64,000 bases of DNA, from contig CAWAQJ010000018.1 in the NCBI GenBank assembly GCA_963784175.1, positions 496,001 through 560,000 of the forward strand, given 5' to 3'. Source of the stretch: JAIBJN01 sp963784175 (GTDB lineage Bacteria; Actinomycetota; Thermoleophilia; Gaiellales; Gaiellaceae). Positions within the stretch are counted from its first letter, which is position 1; each line of letters opens with the position of its first letter. The notes beneath the pieces were generated by a model. That model was given only the letters and a program-made list of their open reading frames with translations, did no database searches and had not been told where the DNA came from. The position numbers and the translations under genes were made by a program. Shown piece after piece: positions 15,296 to 24,099 of this stretch.

Positions 15296-17904
15296 TCGTC
15301 GGCTCGGGGCCGATCCGCATCGGCCAGGGCTGCGAGTTCGACTACTCCGGCGCGCAGGCGTGTCGCGTCCTGCGGGCCGAGGGCTACCGCATCGTCCTCG
15401 TCAACTCGAACCCCGCGACGATCATGACCGACCCCGAGTGGGCGGACGCCACCTATCTCGAGCCGCTGGACGCCGACGCCGTCGCCGGCGTCATCGCACG
15501 CGAGCGACCGGACGCCCTTCTCCCTACTCTCGGCGGCCAGACCGCGCTCAACATCGCCGTCGAGCTCGCAGAGGCAGGGACGCTCGACGAGTACGAGGTC
15601 GAGCTCATCGGGGCCCGCGTCGACGCCATCCGCAGGGCCGAGGACCGCTCCGCGTTCCGCGCGGCGATGGAGGCAGCCGGGCTCCCGGTGCCGGAGAGCG
15701 TCGTGGTGCATTCCGTGGCCGAGCTGGACGCCGCGCCGTGCCCCGCGGTCGTTCGCCCGGCCTTCACGCTCGGAGGCGAGGGCGGCGGGCTGGCGTCGAA
15801 CCCCGTGGAGCTGCGCGCGCGCGTCGAGGCCGGGCTCCGCGCAAGCCCGGTCGGCCAGGTGCTGGTCGAGCGCTCGCTCGCCGGCTGGCAGGAGTTCGAG
15901 CTCGAGGTCATGGTCGACGAGGCCGGGAGCTGCGTCGTCGTCTGCTCGATCGAGAACCTCGACCCGATGGGCGTCCACACGGGGGACTCCTGGACGGTCG
16001 CTCCGCAGCAGACGCTGCCCGACGAGGAGTACCAGCGCCTGCGCGAGGCCGCGTTCGCCTGCGCGCGTACGGTCGGGGTGGCTACCGGCGGCGCGAACGT
16101 CCAGTTCGCCTACGAGCCCGAGAGCCGCGAGCTGGCGCTGATCGAGATGAATCCGCGGGTGTCGCGCTCCTCGGCGCTGGCATCGAAGGCGACCGGCTTC
16201 CCCATCGCGAAGCTGGCCGCGCTGCTCGCGGTCGGCTACACGCTCGAGGAGCTGCCGAACGACATCACGGGCAAGACCACCGCGGCGTTCGAGCCGGCGC
16301 TCGACTACGTCGCGGTCAAGGCGCCGCGCTTCGACTTCGACAAGTTCCCCGGCGCCGACACCACCCTCGGCACGGAGATGCGCGCGACCGGCGAGGCGCT
16401 CGGGCTCGGGCGCACGTTCCCGGAGGCGTTCCTGAAGGCGGTCGAGGGTCGCGAGGAAGGCTGGGAGCTGCCCGAGATCGCAGGCCTTCACCCGTACTTC
16501 GAGCACGAGCTGGCGGAGATCCGCGCCGCGGTCGAGCAGGTGCGGGCCGACGGGGATCTGGCGGCGGCGAAGCGCTTCGGGCTTCCGGACGCGCTGATCG
16601 CCGAGGCGCTGGGTGTCCCGGAGAGCGAGATTCGGGCCGGGCGAGGCCTCCCCGGCCGGCTCGCGGTCGATTCCTGCGCCGCCGAGTTCGAGGCGCGAAC
16701 GCCCTACTACTACCTCTCGTACGAGGACGCCGACCCCGTCGATGCCGCGACCGGCCGCGCCGTCGTCGTCGTCGGCTCCGGGCCGAACCGGATCGGGCAG
16801 GGGATCGAGTTCGACTACTGCTGCGTGCGCGCGGCCGGTGCGCTGCGCGAGCTCGGGTACGAGGCCGTGATGGTCAACTCGAACCCCGAGACGGTCTCGA
16901 CCGACTACGACACGAGCGACCGGCTCTACCTCGAGCCCGTGACGCTCGAGCGCGTCCTCGACGTCTGCGCGCTCGAGCAGCCGCTCGGCGTCGTCGTCAC
17001 CCTGGGCGGCCAGACGCCGTTGCGCCTGGCGCGCGCCCTCGCAGACGCCGGCGTCCCGCTCCTCGGCGACCCGCTCCCGGCCATCGAGGCGGCGGAGGAC
17101 CGCGGCGCCTTCGGCGAGCTGCTGGCGAGGCTCGGCCTCCGGGCGCCCGCCTGGGGCGTCGCGGAGAGCACCGAGGAGGCGCGCGAGATCGCAGCGGAGA
17201 TCGGCTACCCGGTGCTCGTCCGTCCGCACTACGTGCTCGGCGGCCGCGGGATGCGCGTCGCGCGCGGGCCGGAGGAGCTCGTCGTCGACGGGCCCTGCCT
17301 CGTCGACGAGTTCCTCGAGGGCGCGCACGAGCTCGACGTCGACGTGCTGGCCGACGGCGAGTCGGCCTGGGTGGCCGCGATCCTCGAGCACGTCGAGCCC
17401 GCGGGGGCGCATTCCGGGGACTCGGCGTGCGTGATTCCCGCCCTGTCGGTCACGCCAGGGCTCGAACGGGAGATCGAGGCGATCGCCTCGGCTCTGGCAG
17501 GCGGGCTCCGCGCACGCGGTCTCCTGAACCTACAGCTGGCGCTGCGCGGGACCGAGCTCTTCGTGCTCGAGGCCAACCCGCGGGCATCGCGAACGGTCCC
17601 GTTCGTCGCCAAAGCGACGGGCCTGCCGCTGGTCGACCTGGCCTGCCGGCTCATGCTCGGCGAGCCCCTGTCGGCGCTCGACTTGCCCGACCGCCCGGTA
17701 CCGGCGCGCGCGTGGGCGAAGGAGGCCGTCTTCCCGGCCGACCGCTTCGCCGGGGCGGACGAGCGCGGGCCCGAGATGCGGTCCACGGGAGAGGTCATGG
17801 CGAGCGGCTCGACGCCGTCCGAGGCGTACGCACGGGCGCTCAGGGCGGCAGGACGCTCGCGCCGCGCGGGGCCGGTCGGGCCGCCGCTCCAGCACATCGG
17901 CTAG
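15262..17904 (+). CDS. carB: carbamoyl-phosphate synthase large subunit without MGS domain
   Basis: Synthesises carbamoyl phosphate from bicarbonate, ammonia and two ATP. Two homologous ATP-grasp halves are visible, beginning VGSGPIRIGQGCEFDYSGAQ and VGSGPNRIGQGIEFDYC (near residue 500). At 880 aa it is about 190 residues shorter than usual. The oligomerisation region is compact. The C-terminal methylglyoxal-synthase-like domain that binds UMP and ornithine is absent: the protein stops about 30 residues after GPEMRSTGEVMASG. Only 32 nt separate it from clpS and no MGS-like sequence is seen in other frames, so this is not a frameshift. The GTG start lies within carA. Confidence 0.9.
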   Translation: MPKRTDLRSILIVGSGPIRIGQGCEFDYSGAQACRVLRAEGYRIVLVNSNPATIMTDPEWADATYLEPLDADAVAGVIARERPDALLPTLGGQTALNIAVELAEAGTLDEYEVELIGARVDAIRRAEDRSAFRAAMEAAGLPVPESVVVHSVAELDAAPCPAVVRPAFTLGGEGGGLASNPVELRARVEAGLRASPVGQVLVERSLAGWQEFELEVMVDEAGSCVVVCSIENLDPMGVHTGDSWTVAPQQTLPDEEYQRLREAAFACARTVGVATGGANVQFAYEPESRELALIEMNPRVSRSSALASKATGFPIAKLAALLAVGYTLEELPNDITGKTTAAFEPALDYVAVKAPRFDFDKFPGADTTLGTEMRATGEALGLGRTFPEAFLKAVEGREEGWELPEIAGLHPYFEHELAEIRAAVEQVRADGDLAAAKRFGLPDALIAEALGVPESEIRAGRGLPGRLAVDSCAAEFEARTPYYYLSYEDADPVDAATGRAVVVVGSGPNRIGQGIEFDYCCVRAAGALRELGYEAVMVNSNPETVSTDYDTSDRLYLEPVTLERVLDVCALEQPLGVVVTLGGQTPLRLARALADAGVPLLGDPLPAIEAAEDRGAFGELLARLGLRAPAWGVAESTEEAREIAAEIGYPVLVRPHYVLGGRGMRVARGPEELVVDGPCLVDEFLEGAHELDVDVLADGESAWVAAILEHVEPAGAHSGDSACVIPALSVTPGLEREIEAIASALAGGLRARGLLNLQLALRGTELFVLEANPRASRTVPFVAKATGLPLVDLACRLMLGEPLSALDLPDRPVPARAWAKEAVFPADRFAGADERGPEMRSTGEVMASGSTPSEAYARALRAAGRSRRAGPVGPPLQHIG

Positions 17905-17936
17905 AGCGCTCTCGCCGTGTGTGGCACGCTGGACCC

Positions 17937-18239
17937 GTGTCTCCCGCAACTCTGAAGCCGGCAGAGGTCGAGCTCGGCGAGCCGGAACAGCAGGACGTCC
18001 CGGAACACGACAAGCCCTGGATCGTGATCGTCTGGAACGACCCGATCAATCTCATGTCCTACGTGACCTTCGTGTTCCAGAAGCTCTTCGGCTACAGCCG
18101 CGAGAAGGCGACGGAGCTCATGCTCCAGGTGCACAACGACGGCAAGGCGATCGTCTCGGGCGGTTCGCGCGAGAAGGCCGAGCACGACGTCGCCCGCCTC
18201 CACTCCCACGGCCTCTGGGCCACGATGCGCCAGGACTAG
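17937..18239 (+). CDS. clpS: ATP-dependent Clp protease adaptor ClpS
   Basis: 100-aa adaptor that delivers N-degron substrates to ClpAP or ClpCP. The family core WIVIVWNDPINLMSYVTFVFQKLFGYS and the residues VHNDGKAIVSGG, which form the substrate pocket, are present. The flexible N-terminal tail is about 25 residues. It starts with GTG at 17937 and ends 2 nt before the next gene. ClpS followed by a DUF2017-type protein is a recurrent actinobacterial pair. Confidence 0.93.
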   Translation: MSPATLKPAEVELGEPEQQDVPEHDKPWIVIVWNDPINLMSYVTFVFQKLFGYSREKATELMLQVHNDGKAIVSGGSREKAEHDVARLHSHGLWATMRQD

Positions 18240-18241
18240 CG

Positions 18242-18715
18242 GTGTTCATCCCCTCCCCCATCGAGCGGACCCCGGACGGCGACTTCCGTCTGCAGCTCTC
18301 GGAGGGCGAGCGTGAGCTGCTCGCGTCCCTTCCGGCAGAGCTCACGGCGCTGATCGAAGCCGATCCTGCGGATCCGGGTCTCCGGCGGCTCTTCCCGCCT
18401 GCGTACGAGAAGGACGAGGAGAGCGAGGACGAGTATCGCCGGCTGATGCACGAGGAGCTCCTCGCCGGCCGGCGCGAGGCCTTGCAGGTGCTCGCCGAGA
18501 CGGCCCGGAGCGAGCGCCTGAGCGGCGAGCAGCTGGACGCCTGGCTCCGAGCGCTGACCGACCTTCGCCTCGCCCTGGGCACCCGGCTCGAGGTCACCGA
18601 GGACACCTACGACCAGGAGATCGACCCGGACCACCCGCAGGCCTTCGAGCTCTCGGTCTTCGCCTACCTCAGCTGGCTCCAGGAGCAGGCTGTCGCGGCT
18701 GCGCTCGAGTCGTAG
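18242..18715 (+). CDS. DUF2017-like protein, ClpS partner
   Basis: 157-aa acidic, alpha-helical protein with no signal peptide or membrane segment. Features include SEGERELLASLPAEL near residue 20 and LYPPAY-like LFPPAYEKDEES near 55. These resemble the DUF2017 family that sits next to clpS in actinobacteria. Its function is unknown; the conserved pairing suggests a role linked to ClpS-dependent proteolysis. It starts with GTG 2 nt after the clpS stop and is surely co-transcribed. Confidence 0.75.
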   Translation: MFIPSPIERTPDGDFRLQLSEGERELLASLPAELTALIEADPADPGLRRLFPPAYEKDEESEDEYRRLMHEELLAGRREALQVLAETARSERLSGEQLDAWLRALTDLRLALGTRLEVTEDTYDQEIDPDHPQAFELSVFAYLSWLQEQAVAAALES

Positions 18716-18748
18716 GATCAGCGCACCGTCGTCGAAAAGGGAGGACCG

Positions 18749-19405
18749 ATGTTTCGAGCGAGGCGCAGTCTCGCCGTCTTGGTCGCGCTTGGAGTCGTGG
18801 GGGTGATCGCTGCCGCGGTTGCCGCGAACGGGAGACAACCTGACACCGACAGCGTCATGGCCACCGTCGTCTTCTCACACGTCGAAGGGAAGACTCGCAG
18901 CTGCGAAGGGGTCGACGGCGAGTACGCAGAACAGCACGTCACGGTGACAGGCATGTCCACCGGCGACCCCAGGTTGTCCGGGAAGGTGACGTTCTCGGTC
19001 TACGTCATCGTCAACGTCGAGAACGGCGTCGGGACAGAGAACGGGACGATCAAGATCAGCGACGCCCAGACCGGCCGCACGAAGGTCAAGGCCCGCGTGA
19101 AGGACGCCGGCGTGACCGAGATCTGGCAAGGCCTCGCGTTCGGCCAGGTCCGCGACCGCGGCTCAGGCGGCGAGGCGACCTCCGGCACCGGCGACATCCA
19201 CGCGAATTACCGCATCACGTTCATGCCGAACGGCGCGGCGGTCATGCAGATCGGCGGCGCGTCCGCCGACGGACGCCAGCCCGGAGTGATCTTCAGCGGA
19301 ACGTGCAGGGGCAAGTACGAGCGCTTCGAGAGCGACATCCCACCGCCTGCGCCCGCAACCGCGCGCACGCGCGCAGCGGCGCCGAAGGTCGGCTGGCTCA
19401 GGTAG
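18749..19405 (+). CDS. secreted protein of unknown function
   Basis: 218 aa. An N-terminal signal or anchor (RRSLAVLVALGVVGVIAAAVAA) is followed by a beta-rich exported region with two cysteines (residues about 52 and 190) that could form a disulfide. The tail is Ala/Pro/Arg-rich. GGGAGG lies 5 nt before ATG 18749, an unusually strong site for this window. I do not recognise the family. It seems to be a single gene, ending at a hairpin shared with the convergent gene. Confidence 0.75.
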   Translation: MFRARRSLAVLVALGVVGVIAAAVAANGRQPDTDSVMATVVFSHVEGKTRSCEGVDGEYAEQHVTVTGMSTGDPRLSGKVTFSVYVIVNVENGVGTENGTIKISDAQTGRTKVKARVKDAGVTEIWQGLAFGQVRDRGSGGEATSGTGDIHANYRITFMPNGAAVMQIGGASADGRQPGVIFSGTCRGKYERFESDIPPPAPATARTRAAAPKVGWLR

Positions 19406-19415
19406 CGAGTCGTTG

Positions 19416-19445
19416 CTGGGAGCCCGCTCGCGGGCGGGCTCCCAG
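19416..19445. terminator. hairpin between convergent genes
   Basis: CTGGGAGCCC (19416-19425) and GGGCTCCCAG (19436-19445) form a perfect 10-bp stem with a 10-nt loop. It lies between the ends of two convergent genes. There is no T tract, so it may act as a weak bidirectional terminator or as an mRNA 3'-end protector. Confidence 0.5.
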
Positions 19446-19447
19446 AG

Positions 19448-19898
19448 TCAGTCGAGGGTGACCGGCAGCCGCTCGTCGTGGTCGTCGAGCACGAAGTGCT
19501 CCTGAATCGTCGCGCGGTAGAGCCGGTGCTTCGCAGGCGGAAGGACGTCGTCGCGCGTCCAGACGGGCAGCCCTTGCTCGACCGACCGGCGCGCGTAGAC
19601 CTCGATCGCGTCGTCGACATCCGCGACCAGCTCGGCGACGGCGGACATGTAGACCGCCTTCCAGCGTGCCGGGCTCGTGCGAGTCGAAGATCACGATGGC
19701 TAGCTCAGAGCGCTCCGCGAGGTTCCGCGAGTGCCGAGCCTCGGGTGAGGACGCCCAGAAGAACTCGCGGTAGCCCCTCGGCGCGTACCAGACGGGCGAG
19801 GCCCACGGCAGCCCGCTCGCATCCGCGGTCGCGAGCGCCATGAAGCGGTTCGAGTCGACGATCGACCGCGCCAGGTCCCCGAGATCACGTTCAGTCAC
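19448..19898 (-). CDS. PPOX-type flavin/F420-binding oxidoreductase, one frameshift
   Basis: Small split-barrel protein of the pyridoxamine-5'-phosphate oxidase-like family. Residues 1-75 read through FMALATADASGLPWASPVWYA, REFFWASSPEARHSRNL and ELAIVIFDS, typical of the flavin or F420 binding fold. The remainder (YMSAVAELV to the end at 19448) is in another frame. Deleting one G in the coding-strand TGGAAGG near 19661 joins the two. The GTG at 19898 fits the family start. The substrate cannot be predicted. Confidence 0.7.
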
Positions 19899-19950
19899 TG
19901 AGCCCGCAGAATATTGGCCAGTTGGCGGATATCGTGGCCCGGCAAGCGTC

Positions 19951-21108
19951 ATGACGACCTCGACGCCAGACGAGCTGCTCGAGATCCGTGGTGCGGTCGC
20001 CGAGCTCTGCGGCCGCTTCCCGGGTGAGTACTGGCGCTCGCTCGAGCCGGACCGCTACCCCGAGGAGTTCGTGCGGGCGCTCACCGAGCACGGCTGGCTC
20101 GCGGCGCTGATTCCCTCGGAGTACGGTGGCGCCGGCCTCGGGCTCACCGCGGCGAGCGTGATCCTCGAAGAGATCAACGCGTCGGGCGGCAATGCCGCCG
20201 CGTGCCATGCGCAGATGTACACGATGGGGACGCTGCTGCGGCACGGGAGCGAGGAGCAGAAGCAGCGGTACCTACCGCGCATCGCGTCGGGAGAGCTCCG
20301 GTTGCAGGCGTTCGGGGTGACCGAGCCGACGGTCGGGTCCGACACGACACGCCTCCAGACGAGCGCACGTCGCGTGGACGACGGCTACGTGATCCGCGGG
20401 CAGAAGATCTGGACGTCCCGCGCGCTCTACTCCGACCTCATGCTGCTGCTCGCGCGAACGACGCCGTTCGAGGAGGTCGAGCGCAAGAGCGACGGGATCT
20501 CCGTCTTCCTGATCGACATGAAGGCGGCGGGCGAGCGGCTGACCATCCGTCCGATCCCGACGATGATGAACCACGCGACGACGGAGGTCTTCCTCGATGA
20601 CGTGGAGGTGCCGGCCGCCGCGCTCGTCGGTGAGGAAGGAAAGGGCTTCGGCTACATCCTCGACGGCATGAACGCGGAGCGCATCCTGCTCGCTGCGGAG
20701 TGCATCGGCGACGGCAGGTGGTTCATCGAGAAAGCCGTGAGCTACGCGTCGGAGCGCGTCGTCTTCGACCGGCCGATCGGCGCCAACCAGGGCGTTCAGT
20801 TTCCGATCGCGCGCGCGTACGCCGCGATCGAGGCCGCCGACCTCGTCCGCTACCGCGCCGCGTCGCTTTTCGAGGAGGGAGAGCCGTGCGGCGAGCAGGC
20901 GAACATGGCCAAGCTCCTCGCGTCCGAGGCGTCGTGGCAGGCGGCGAACGTCTGCCTCGACACGCACGGTGGCTTCGGGTTTGCGCAGGAGTACGACATC
21001 GAGCGGAAGTTCCGCGAGACGCGCCTCTACTCCGTGGCCCCCGTCTCGAACAACCTCGTGCTCGCGTACCTCGGCCAGCACGTGCTCGGGTTGCCGCGCT
21101 CGTACTGA
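19951..21108 (+). CDS. acyl-CoA dehydrogenase family protein
   Basis: 385-aa flavoenzyme oxidising an acyl-CoA at the alpha-beta bond. The three-domain pattern is complete. The N-terminal helices contain WLAALIPSEYGGAGLG. The FAD-binding middle domain has LQAFGVTEPTVGSDTT and GYVIRGQKIWTS. The C-terminal helices include YASERVVFDRPIG, DTHGGFGFAQEYDIER and LVLAYLGQHVLGL. Substrate length is not predictable. It is monocistronic and divergent from the flavin protein gene; no regulator is adjacent. Confidence 0.88.
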   Translation: MTTSTPDELLEIRGAVAELCGRFPGEYWRSLEPDRYPEEFVRALTEHGWLAALIPSEYGGAGLGLTAASVILEEINASGGNAAACHAQMYTMGTLLRHGSEEQKQRYLPRIASGELRLQAFGVTEPTVGSDTTRLQTSARRVDDGYVIRGQKIWTSRALYSDLMLLLARTTPFEEVERKSDGISVFLIDMKAAGERLTIRPIPTMMNHATTEVFLDDVEVPAAALVGEEGKGFGYILDGMNAERILLAAECIGDGRWFIEKAVSYASERVVFDRPIGANQGVQFPIARAYAAIEAADLVRYRAASLFEEGEPCGEQANMAKLLASEASWQAANVCLDTHGGFGFAQEYDIERKFRETRLYSVAPVSNNLVLAYLGQHVLGLPRSY

Positions 21109-21311
21109 CATCTCGCCCGCTCGGAGGATTCACCACGACGGGCCGTGCCGAGATTCGGCGCAGCTTCCCACTCGGCTCGTCCTGCCGGTACGCGGGTCGC
21201 GCGAGTCGGGACAGGCGTCGACGTACACCGCCTACGCGATCTGCGCAGTGCCGTAGCGCGCGCCGGCCTTCGTCCCGAAAGCTGAGACCCCCGTTACGGG
21301 GACTTCCATCA

Positions 21312-21872
21312 TCACGTCCGGGTGCGGTAGCGCAGAAACACCGTGCCGTTGCGGAATCGGCGTTCCTCCAGCAATTCGAGCTCGATGCGGACATCGTGCG
21401 GCAGCGCCGGCTTGCCCGCTCCCACGACGACCGGCACGACGAACATCAGGTACTCGTCGACCAACCCCGCCCTAATCGCCTGGGCGGCGAGATCGGGACC
21501 GCCGATTGCGAGATCGCGATCCGACTCCGATTTCAGCCGCCGGACCGCCTCGGGGTCGAACTCGCGCTCGATCCGCGTCCTGCCAGTCCGCGCCGTCTCG
21601 AGTGTCCTGGAGTAGACGACCTTGTCCGCGGCTTGCCAGATCTCCGCGAACTCCTGCACGCAGGACGGCTGCTCGTCGAGAGCCGGCGGATCGTCCCAGT
21701 ACGCCAGCACCTCGTACATCCGGCGTCCGAGCAGGTGCGTGCCGACCGGCCGTTCGACGTCGTTGATGAACGAGTGAACCTCCTCGTCGGGCTGGGCCCA
21801 GTCGAAGTTCCCATCCTTGTCCGCGATGTAGCCGTCGAGGGAAGCGATCGCCGAGTAGATCAGGCTGGCCAT
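21312..21872 (-). CDS. RibD C-terminal / dihydrofolate reductase-like protein
   Basis: 186-aa NADPH-dependent reductase-like fold. It begins SLIYSAIASLDGYIADKDG, then has VGTHLLGRRMYEVL, RDLAIGGPDLAAQAI and LVDEYLMFVVPVVVGAG, the pattern of the RibD_C/DHFR-like family common in actinobacteria. True riboflavin or folate function is unlikely, since members are diverse and mostly uncharacterised. A frameshifted relative lies at 24100-24640. Both flanks are non-coding; 21109-21311 upstream of its stop shows no gene. Confidence 0.82.
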   Translation of the reverse strand: MASLIYSAIASLDGYIADKDGNFDWAQPDEEVHSFINDVERPVGTHLLGRRMYEVLAYWDDPPALDEQPSCVQEFAEIWQAADKVVYSRTLETARTGRTRIEREFDPEAVRRLKSESDRDLAIGGPDLAAQAIRAGLVDEYLMFVVPVVVGAGKPALPHDVRIELELLEERRFRNGTVFLRYRTRT

Positions 21873-21980
21873 GGCTCGCGCTCGTCCTGCTCCCCGACCT
21901 CCGGCGACAACTGACTCGGACGGGCCACGAGCGAGAGTCTAGATCCACCCGAGCATGCCGGGCACGGTAGCCTCGGCCGG

Positions 21981-22721
21981 GTGTTCGACCACGTCGGCAT
22001 CGCGGTCTCGGACCTCGCGGCCTCCGAGCGCTTCTACCGCACCGTCCTGAGCGTCCTGGGCGTCGAGCCCAGCCATGCGGACGCCGAGCTGGTCGAGTGG
22101 GAGGACTGGGACATCGGTCCGACGGACAGCGAGCACCCGCTGACCCGCGGGCTCCACGTCGGCTTCCGCGCCCGCGACCGCGCGCAGGTCGACGCGTTCT
22201 GGCAGGCGGGCGTCGACGCGGGGTACCGCGACGACGGCGCGCCGGGGCCGCGCACCCAGTACGGCCCGACCTACTACGGCGGGTTCCTGCTCGACCCCGA
22301 CGGCAACAGCGTCGAGGCGGTCCACAGCGACCGCGAGGACGCCGTGCCCGACGGCCGGATCGACCACCTGTGGCTCCGCGTCCGCGACCTGCAGGACTCC
22401 CGGCGCTTCTACACGACGATCGCCCCGCACGCCGGGCTCCGCCTGACGCACGACGAGCCCGGCCGTGTGCAGCTCTCCGGCCCGGACTACAGCTTCTCGC
22501 TCGTCCGGGACGAGCGGCCGCTCACGGAGCACGTCCACCTCGCGTTCCCCGCGCGCGAGGACGCCGCGGTGCGCGCGTTCCACGCCGCCGCGCTCGCGGC
22601 GGGCTACGAGGACAACGGCGCGCCGGGCGAGCGCGCGGTCTACCACCCGGGCTACTACGGCGCGTTCGTGCTCGACCCGGACGGGCACAACGTCGAGGTC
22701 GTCAACCACAACCGCGGCTGA
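21981..22721 (+). CDS. VOC superfamily protein, two domains
   Basis: 246 aa made of two glyoxalase/bleomycin-resistance-type units. The first starts FDHVGIAVSDLAASERFYRTVL, the second IDHLWLRVRDLQDSRRFYTTI. Each ends with a DPDG-N-E motif (LLDPDGNSVEAV and VLDPDGHNVEVV), so the metal-binding His/Glu positions are plausible in both. A two-domain VOC protein can be a dioxygenase, isomerase or resistance protein; nothing here decides. GTG 21981 has TAGCCT 7 nt upstream, indicating a leaderless start. Confidence 0.8.
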   Translation: MFDHVGIAVSDLAASERFYRTVLSVLGVEPSHADAELVEWEDWDIGPTDSEHPLTRGLHVGFRARDRAQVDAFWQAGVDAGYRDDGAPGPRTQYGPTYYGGFLLDPDGNSVEAVHSDREDAVPDGRIDHLWLRVRDLQDSRRFYTTIAPHAGLRLTHDEPGRVQLSGPDYSFSLVRDERPLTEHVHLAFPAREDAAVRAFHAAALAAGYEDNGAPGERAVYHPGYYGAFVLDPDGHNVEVVNHNRG

Positions 22722-22825
22722 GCCGGCGGAACGCGCAGCGACGTTCGAGCGCGACCGTCACGGTTTCCAGGCTACTCGGCCGCCGCCCTTCCGCAAGCGT
22801 CCGGCTTAGCAACAATTAGGACATC

Positions 22826-23647
22826 GTGATCAAGAGGCTCGCCCTCGCAGGTGCGGTGGCCATGTTCTTCGCAGGCTGCTCGGGCAATTCGGAACCGACC
22901 GCAGCGGATACGAAGGCGGGCGAGCCCGGAACCTCCGGCTCGGTCTCTGCGTCGGAGCCCACGACCTCGAGCCCGGCCACGAGCGCCGAGATCAGCGCGG
23001 CGGCGCCGTGCACCGAGGCGGACATTCTGCCTGTGCTCCGGCGCAGGATCGGGCACCAGGTCGTGCGAACGAAGGTCGTTCGCTGTCAAAACGACTACGC
23101 GCGGGTGAATGCGGTGCCCGACAGCTCCCGGTGCCCGCCGACCTGCTACCAACAGTATGAGGCCTACGTCCGGTGGACCGGTGAGGGCTGGCGCGTCGTC
23201 GATTTCGGCACAGGCATCGGGTGCGAGGACACGACGAGCCTCCCGCCGCTTCCTACCCGGATTCGTCGAGCCTGCCGAACGCTTGGCTATCCGCAACCCA
23301 CCGTTCTCAGAACGCCGAGTTTCCAAATGCCTTCCCGCAACATCGGCTGCGTCTGGTCCGACGCGGCCATCCGGTGTGACATCCTCAGCGGGCTCAAGCC
23401 GGAGCCGGCCAAGCAGTGCGAGCTCGACTGGGTCGGCCTCGTCCTCTCCTCGGAAGGCCCTCCTGAGCCGAACTGCGCGGGCGACACCGTCTATGACCGA
23501 GGCTCTCCGGTGCTGGCCTACGGCGATCTGTGGCACCAGGCCCGGCTCTGGTGCGAGTCGCAACGATCCGGCTTGCTCTGCTTCAACACGGCCAGTAACG
23601 GCTCCTTCCTCCTCTCCCGCGAGAGTTGGGAGGGTGGGGCAGGCTAG
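22826..23647 (+). CDS. putative lipoprotein of unknown function
   Basis: 273 aa. The N-terminus KRLALAGAVAMFFAGCSG is a lipoprotein signal with lipobox FAGC. A Ser/Thr/Ala/Pro-rich linker of about 40 residues is followed by a cysteine-rich exported domain (about ten cysteines, including CPPTC) likely stabilised by disulfides. Hydrophobic core strands such as RVVDFGTGIGC are visible. I do not recognise the domain. Start GTG at 22826 has no strong ribosome site. Two hairpins follow the gene. Confidence 0.75.
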   Translation: MIKRLALAGAVAMFFAGCSGNSEPTAADTKAGEPGTSGSVSASEPTTSSPATSAEISAAAPCTEADILPVLRRRIGHQVVRTKVVRCQNDYARVNAVPDSSRCPPTCYQQYEAYVRWTGEGWRVVDFGTGIGCEDTTSLPPLPTRIRRACRTLGYPQPTVLRTPSFQMPSRNIGCVWSDAAIRCDILSGLKPEPAKQCELDWVGLVLSSEGPPEPNCAGDTVYDRGSPVLAYGDLWHQARLWCESQRSGLLCFNTASNGSFLLSRESWEGGAG

Positions 23648-23727
23648 AGCCGGTCCCGGAGCTCGGCGATTTGTCCGCCCGCCGTCGCCCTTCCGCAAAC
23701 CCGCATGATTCAGGGGCCGGAGCCGTA

Positions 23728-23817
23728 ACGCGCAAAAATGCGCGTGACTTTTCTTCCCCGGATTAGTTCCCTCCGGGTATTCGCGTCGGCGTCGGGGGGT
23801 GAGGGTGCCCACCCCCC
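23728..23817 (+). terminator. two hairpins downstream of lipoprotein gene
   Basis: ACGCGC (23728-23733) pairs with GCGCGT (23740-23745) and is followed by GACTTTTCTT, a weak intrinsic terminator shape. A second, stronger stem pairs GGGGGGTG (23794-23801) with CACCCCCC (23810-23817). Together they fill most of the 204-nt gap before the next small ORF. Confidence 0.4.
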
Positions 23818-23851
23818 TGAAGCATCCGACGAGCGAGACACGATTCAGGCG

Positions 23852-24016
23852 ATGGACCTCGCCGTCGCAGCCCTCATCGTCTCGGGTGCAACGCTGCTGT
23901 GGACGATCGGGTGGTCGGTCTACACGAACCGTCAGGCGACGAAGCCGCACGTCATCGTGCGGCAGTCGCTCGGCTTCACTACCTACGGCCCGCATGCCGG
24001 TGACCGCGCTTCCTAG
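23852..24016 (+). CDS. small single-pass membrane ORF next to tRNA
   Basis: 54 codons. One hydrophobic segment (AVAALIVSGATLLWTIGWSVY) is followed by a short basic tail. The stop falls 1 nt before the tRNA-Val end. The pattern resembles the N-terminus of larger proteins with one membrane helix followed by a cytoplasmic domain, so this could be a fragment truncated at the tRNA. It may also be chance; there is no clear ribosome binding site. No homologous family is recognised. Confidence 0.35.
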   Translation: MDLAVAALIVSGATLLWTIGWSVYTNRQATKPHVIVRQSLGFTTYGPHAGDRAS

Positions 24017-24017
24017 G

Positions 24018-24090
24018 TGGGCGGTACTGGGCTCGAACCAGTGACCCCCAGCTTGTCGAGCTGGTGCTCTCCCAACTGAGCTAACCGCCC
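24018..24090 (-). tRNA. tRNA-Val (anticodon GAC)
   Basis: On the reverse strand a full cloverleaf can be folded. The acceptor stem is GGGCGGT/ACCGCCC, the D-loop is TAGCTCAGTTGGGAGAGCA, and the anticodon stem is CCAGC/GCTGG around loop TCGACAA, giving anticodon GAC. The T arm contains GGTTCGAGCC. The discriminator base is A and CCA is not encoded (next bases CCT). It decodes GTC and GTT valine codons; GTC is very frequent in this GC-rich genome. Confidence 0.95.
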
Positions 24091-24099
24091 TTGGGGTTC

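Noticed and set aside
15262..17904. Frameshift as the cause of the short CarB
   Set aside because: No MGS-like residues occur in any frame after the stop, and clpS begins 32 nt later.
22786..23696. Short direct repeat CCCTTCCGCAA on both sides of the lipoprotein gene as attachment sites
   Set aside because: Eleven matching bases with no integrase, tRNA copy or composition change is within chance for this GC-rich sequence.
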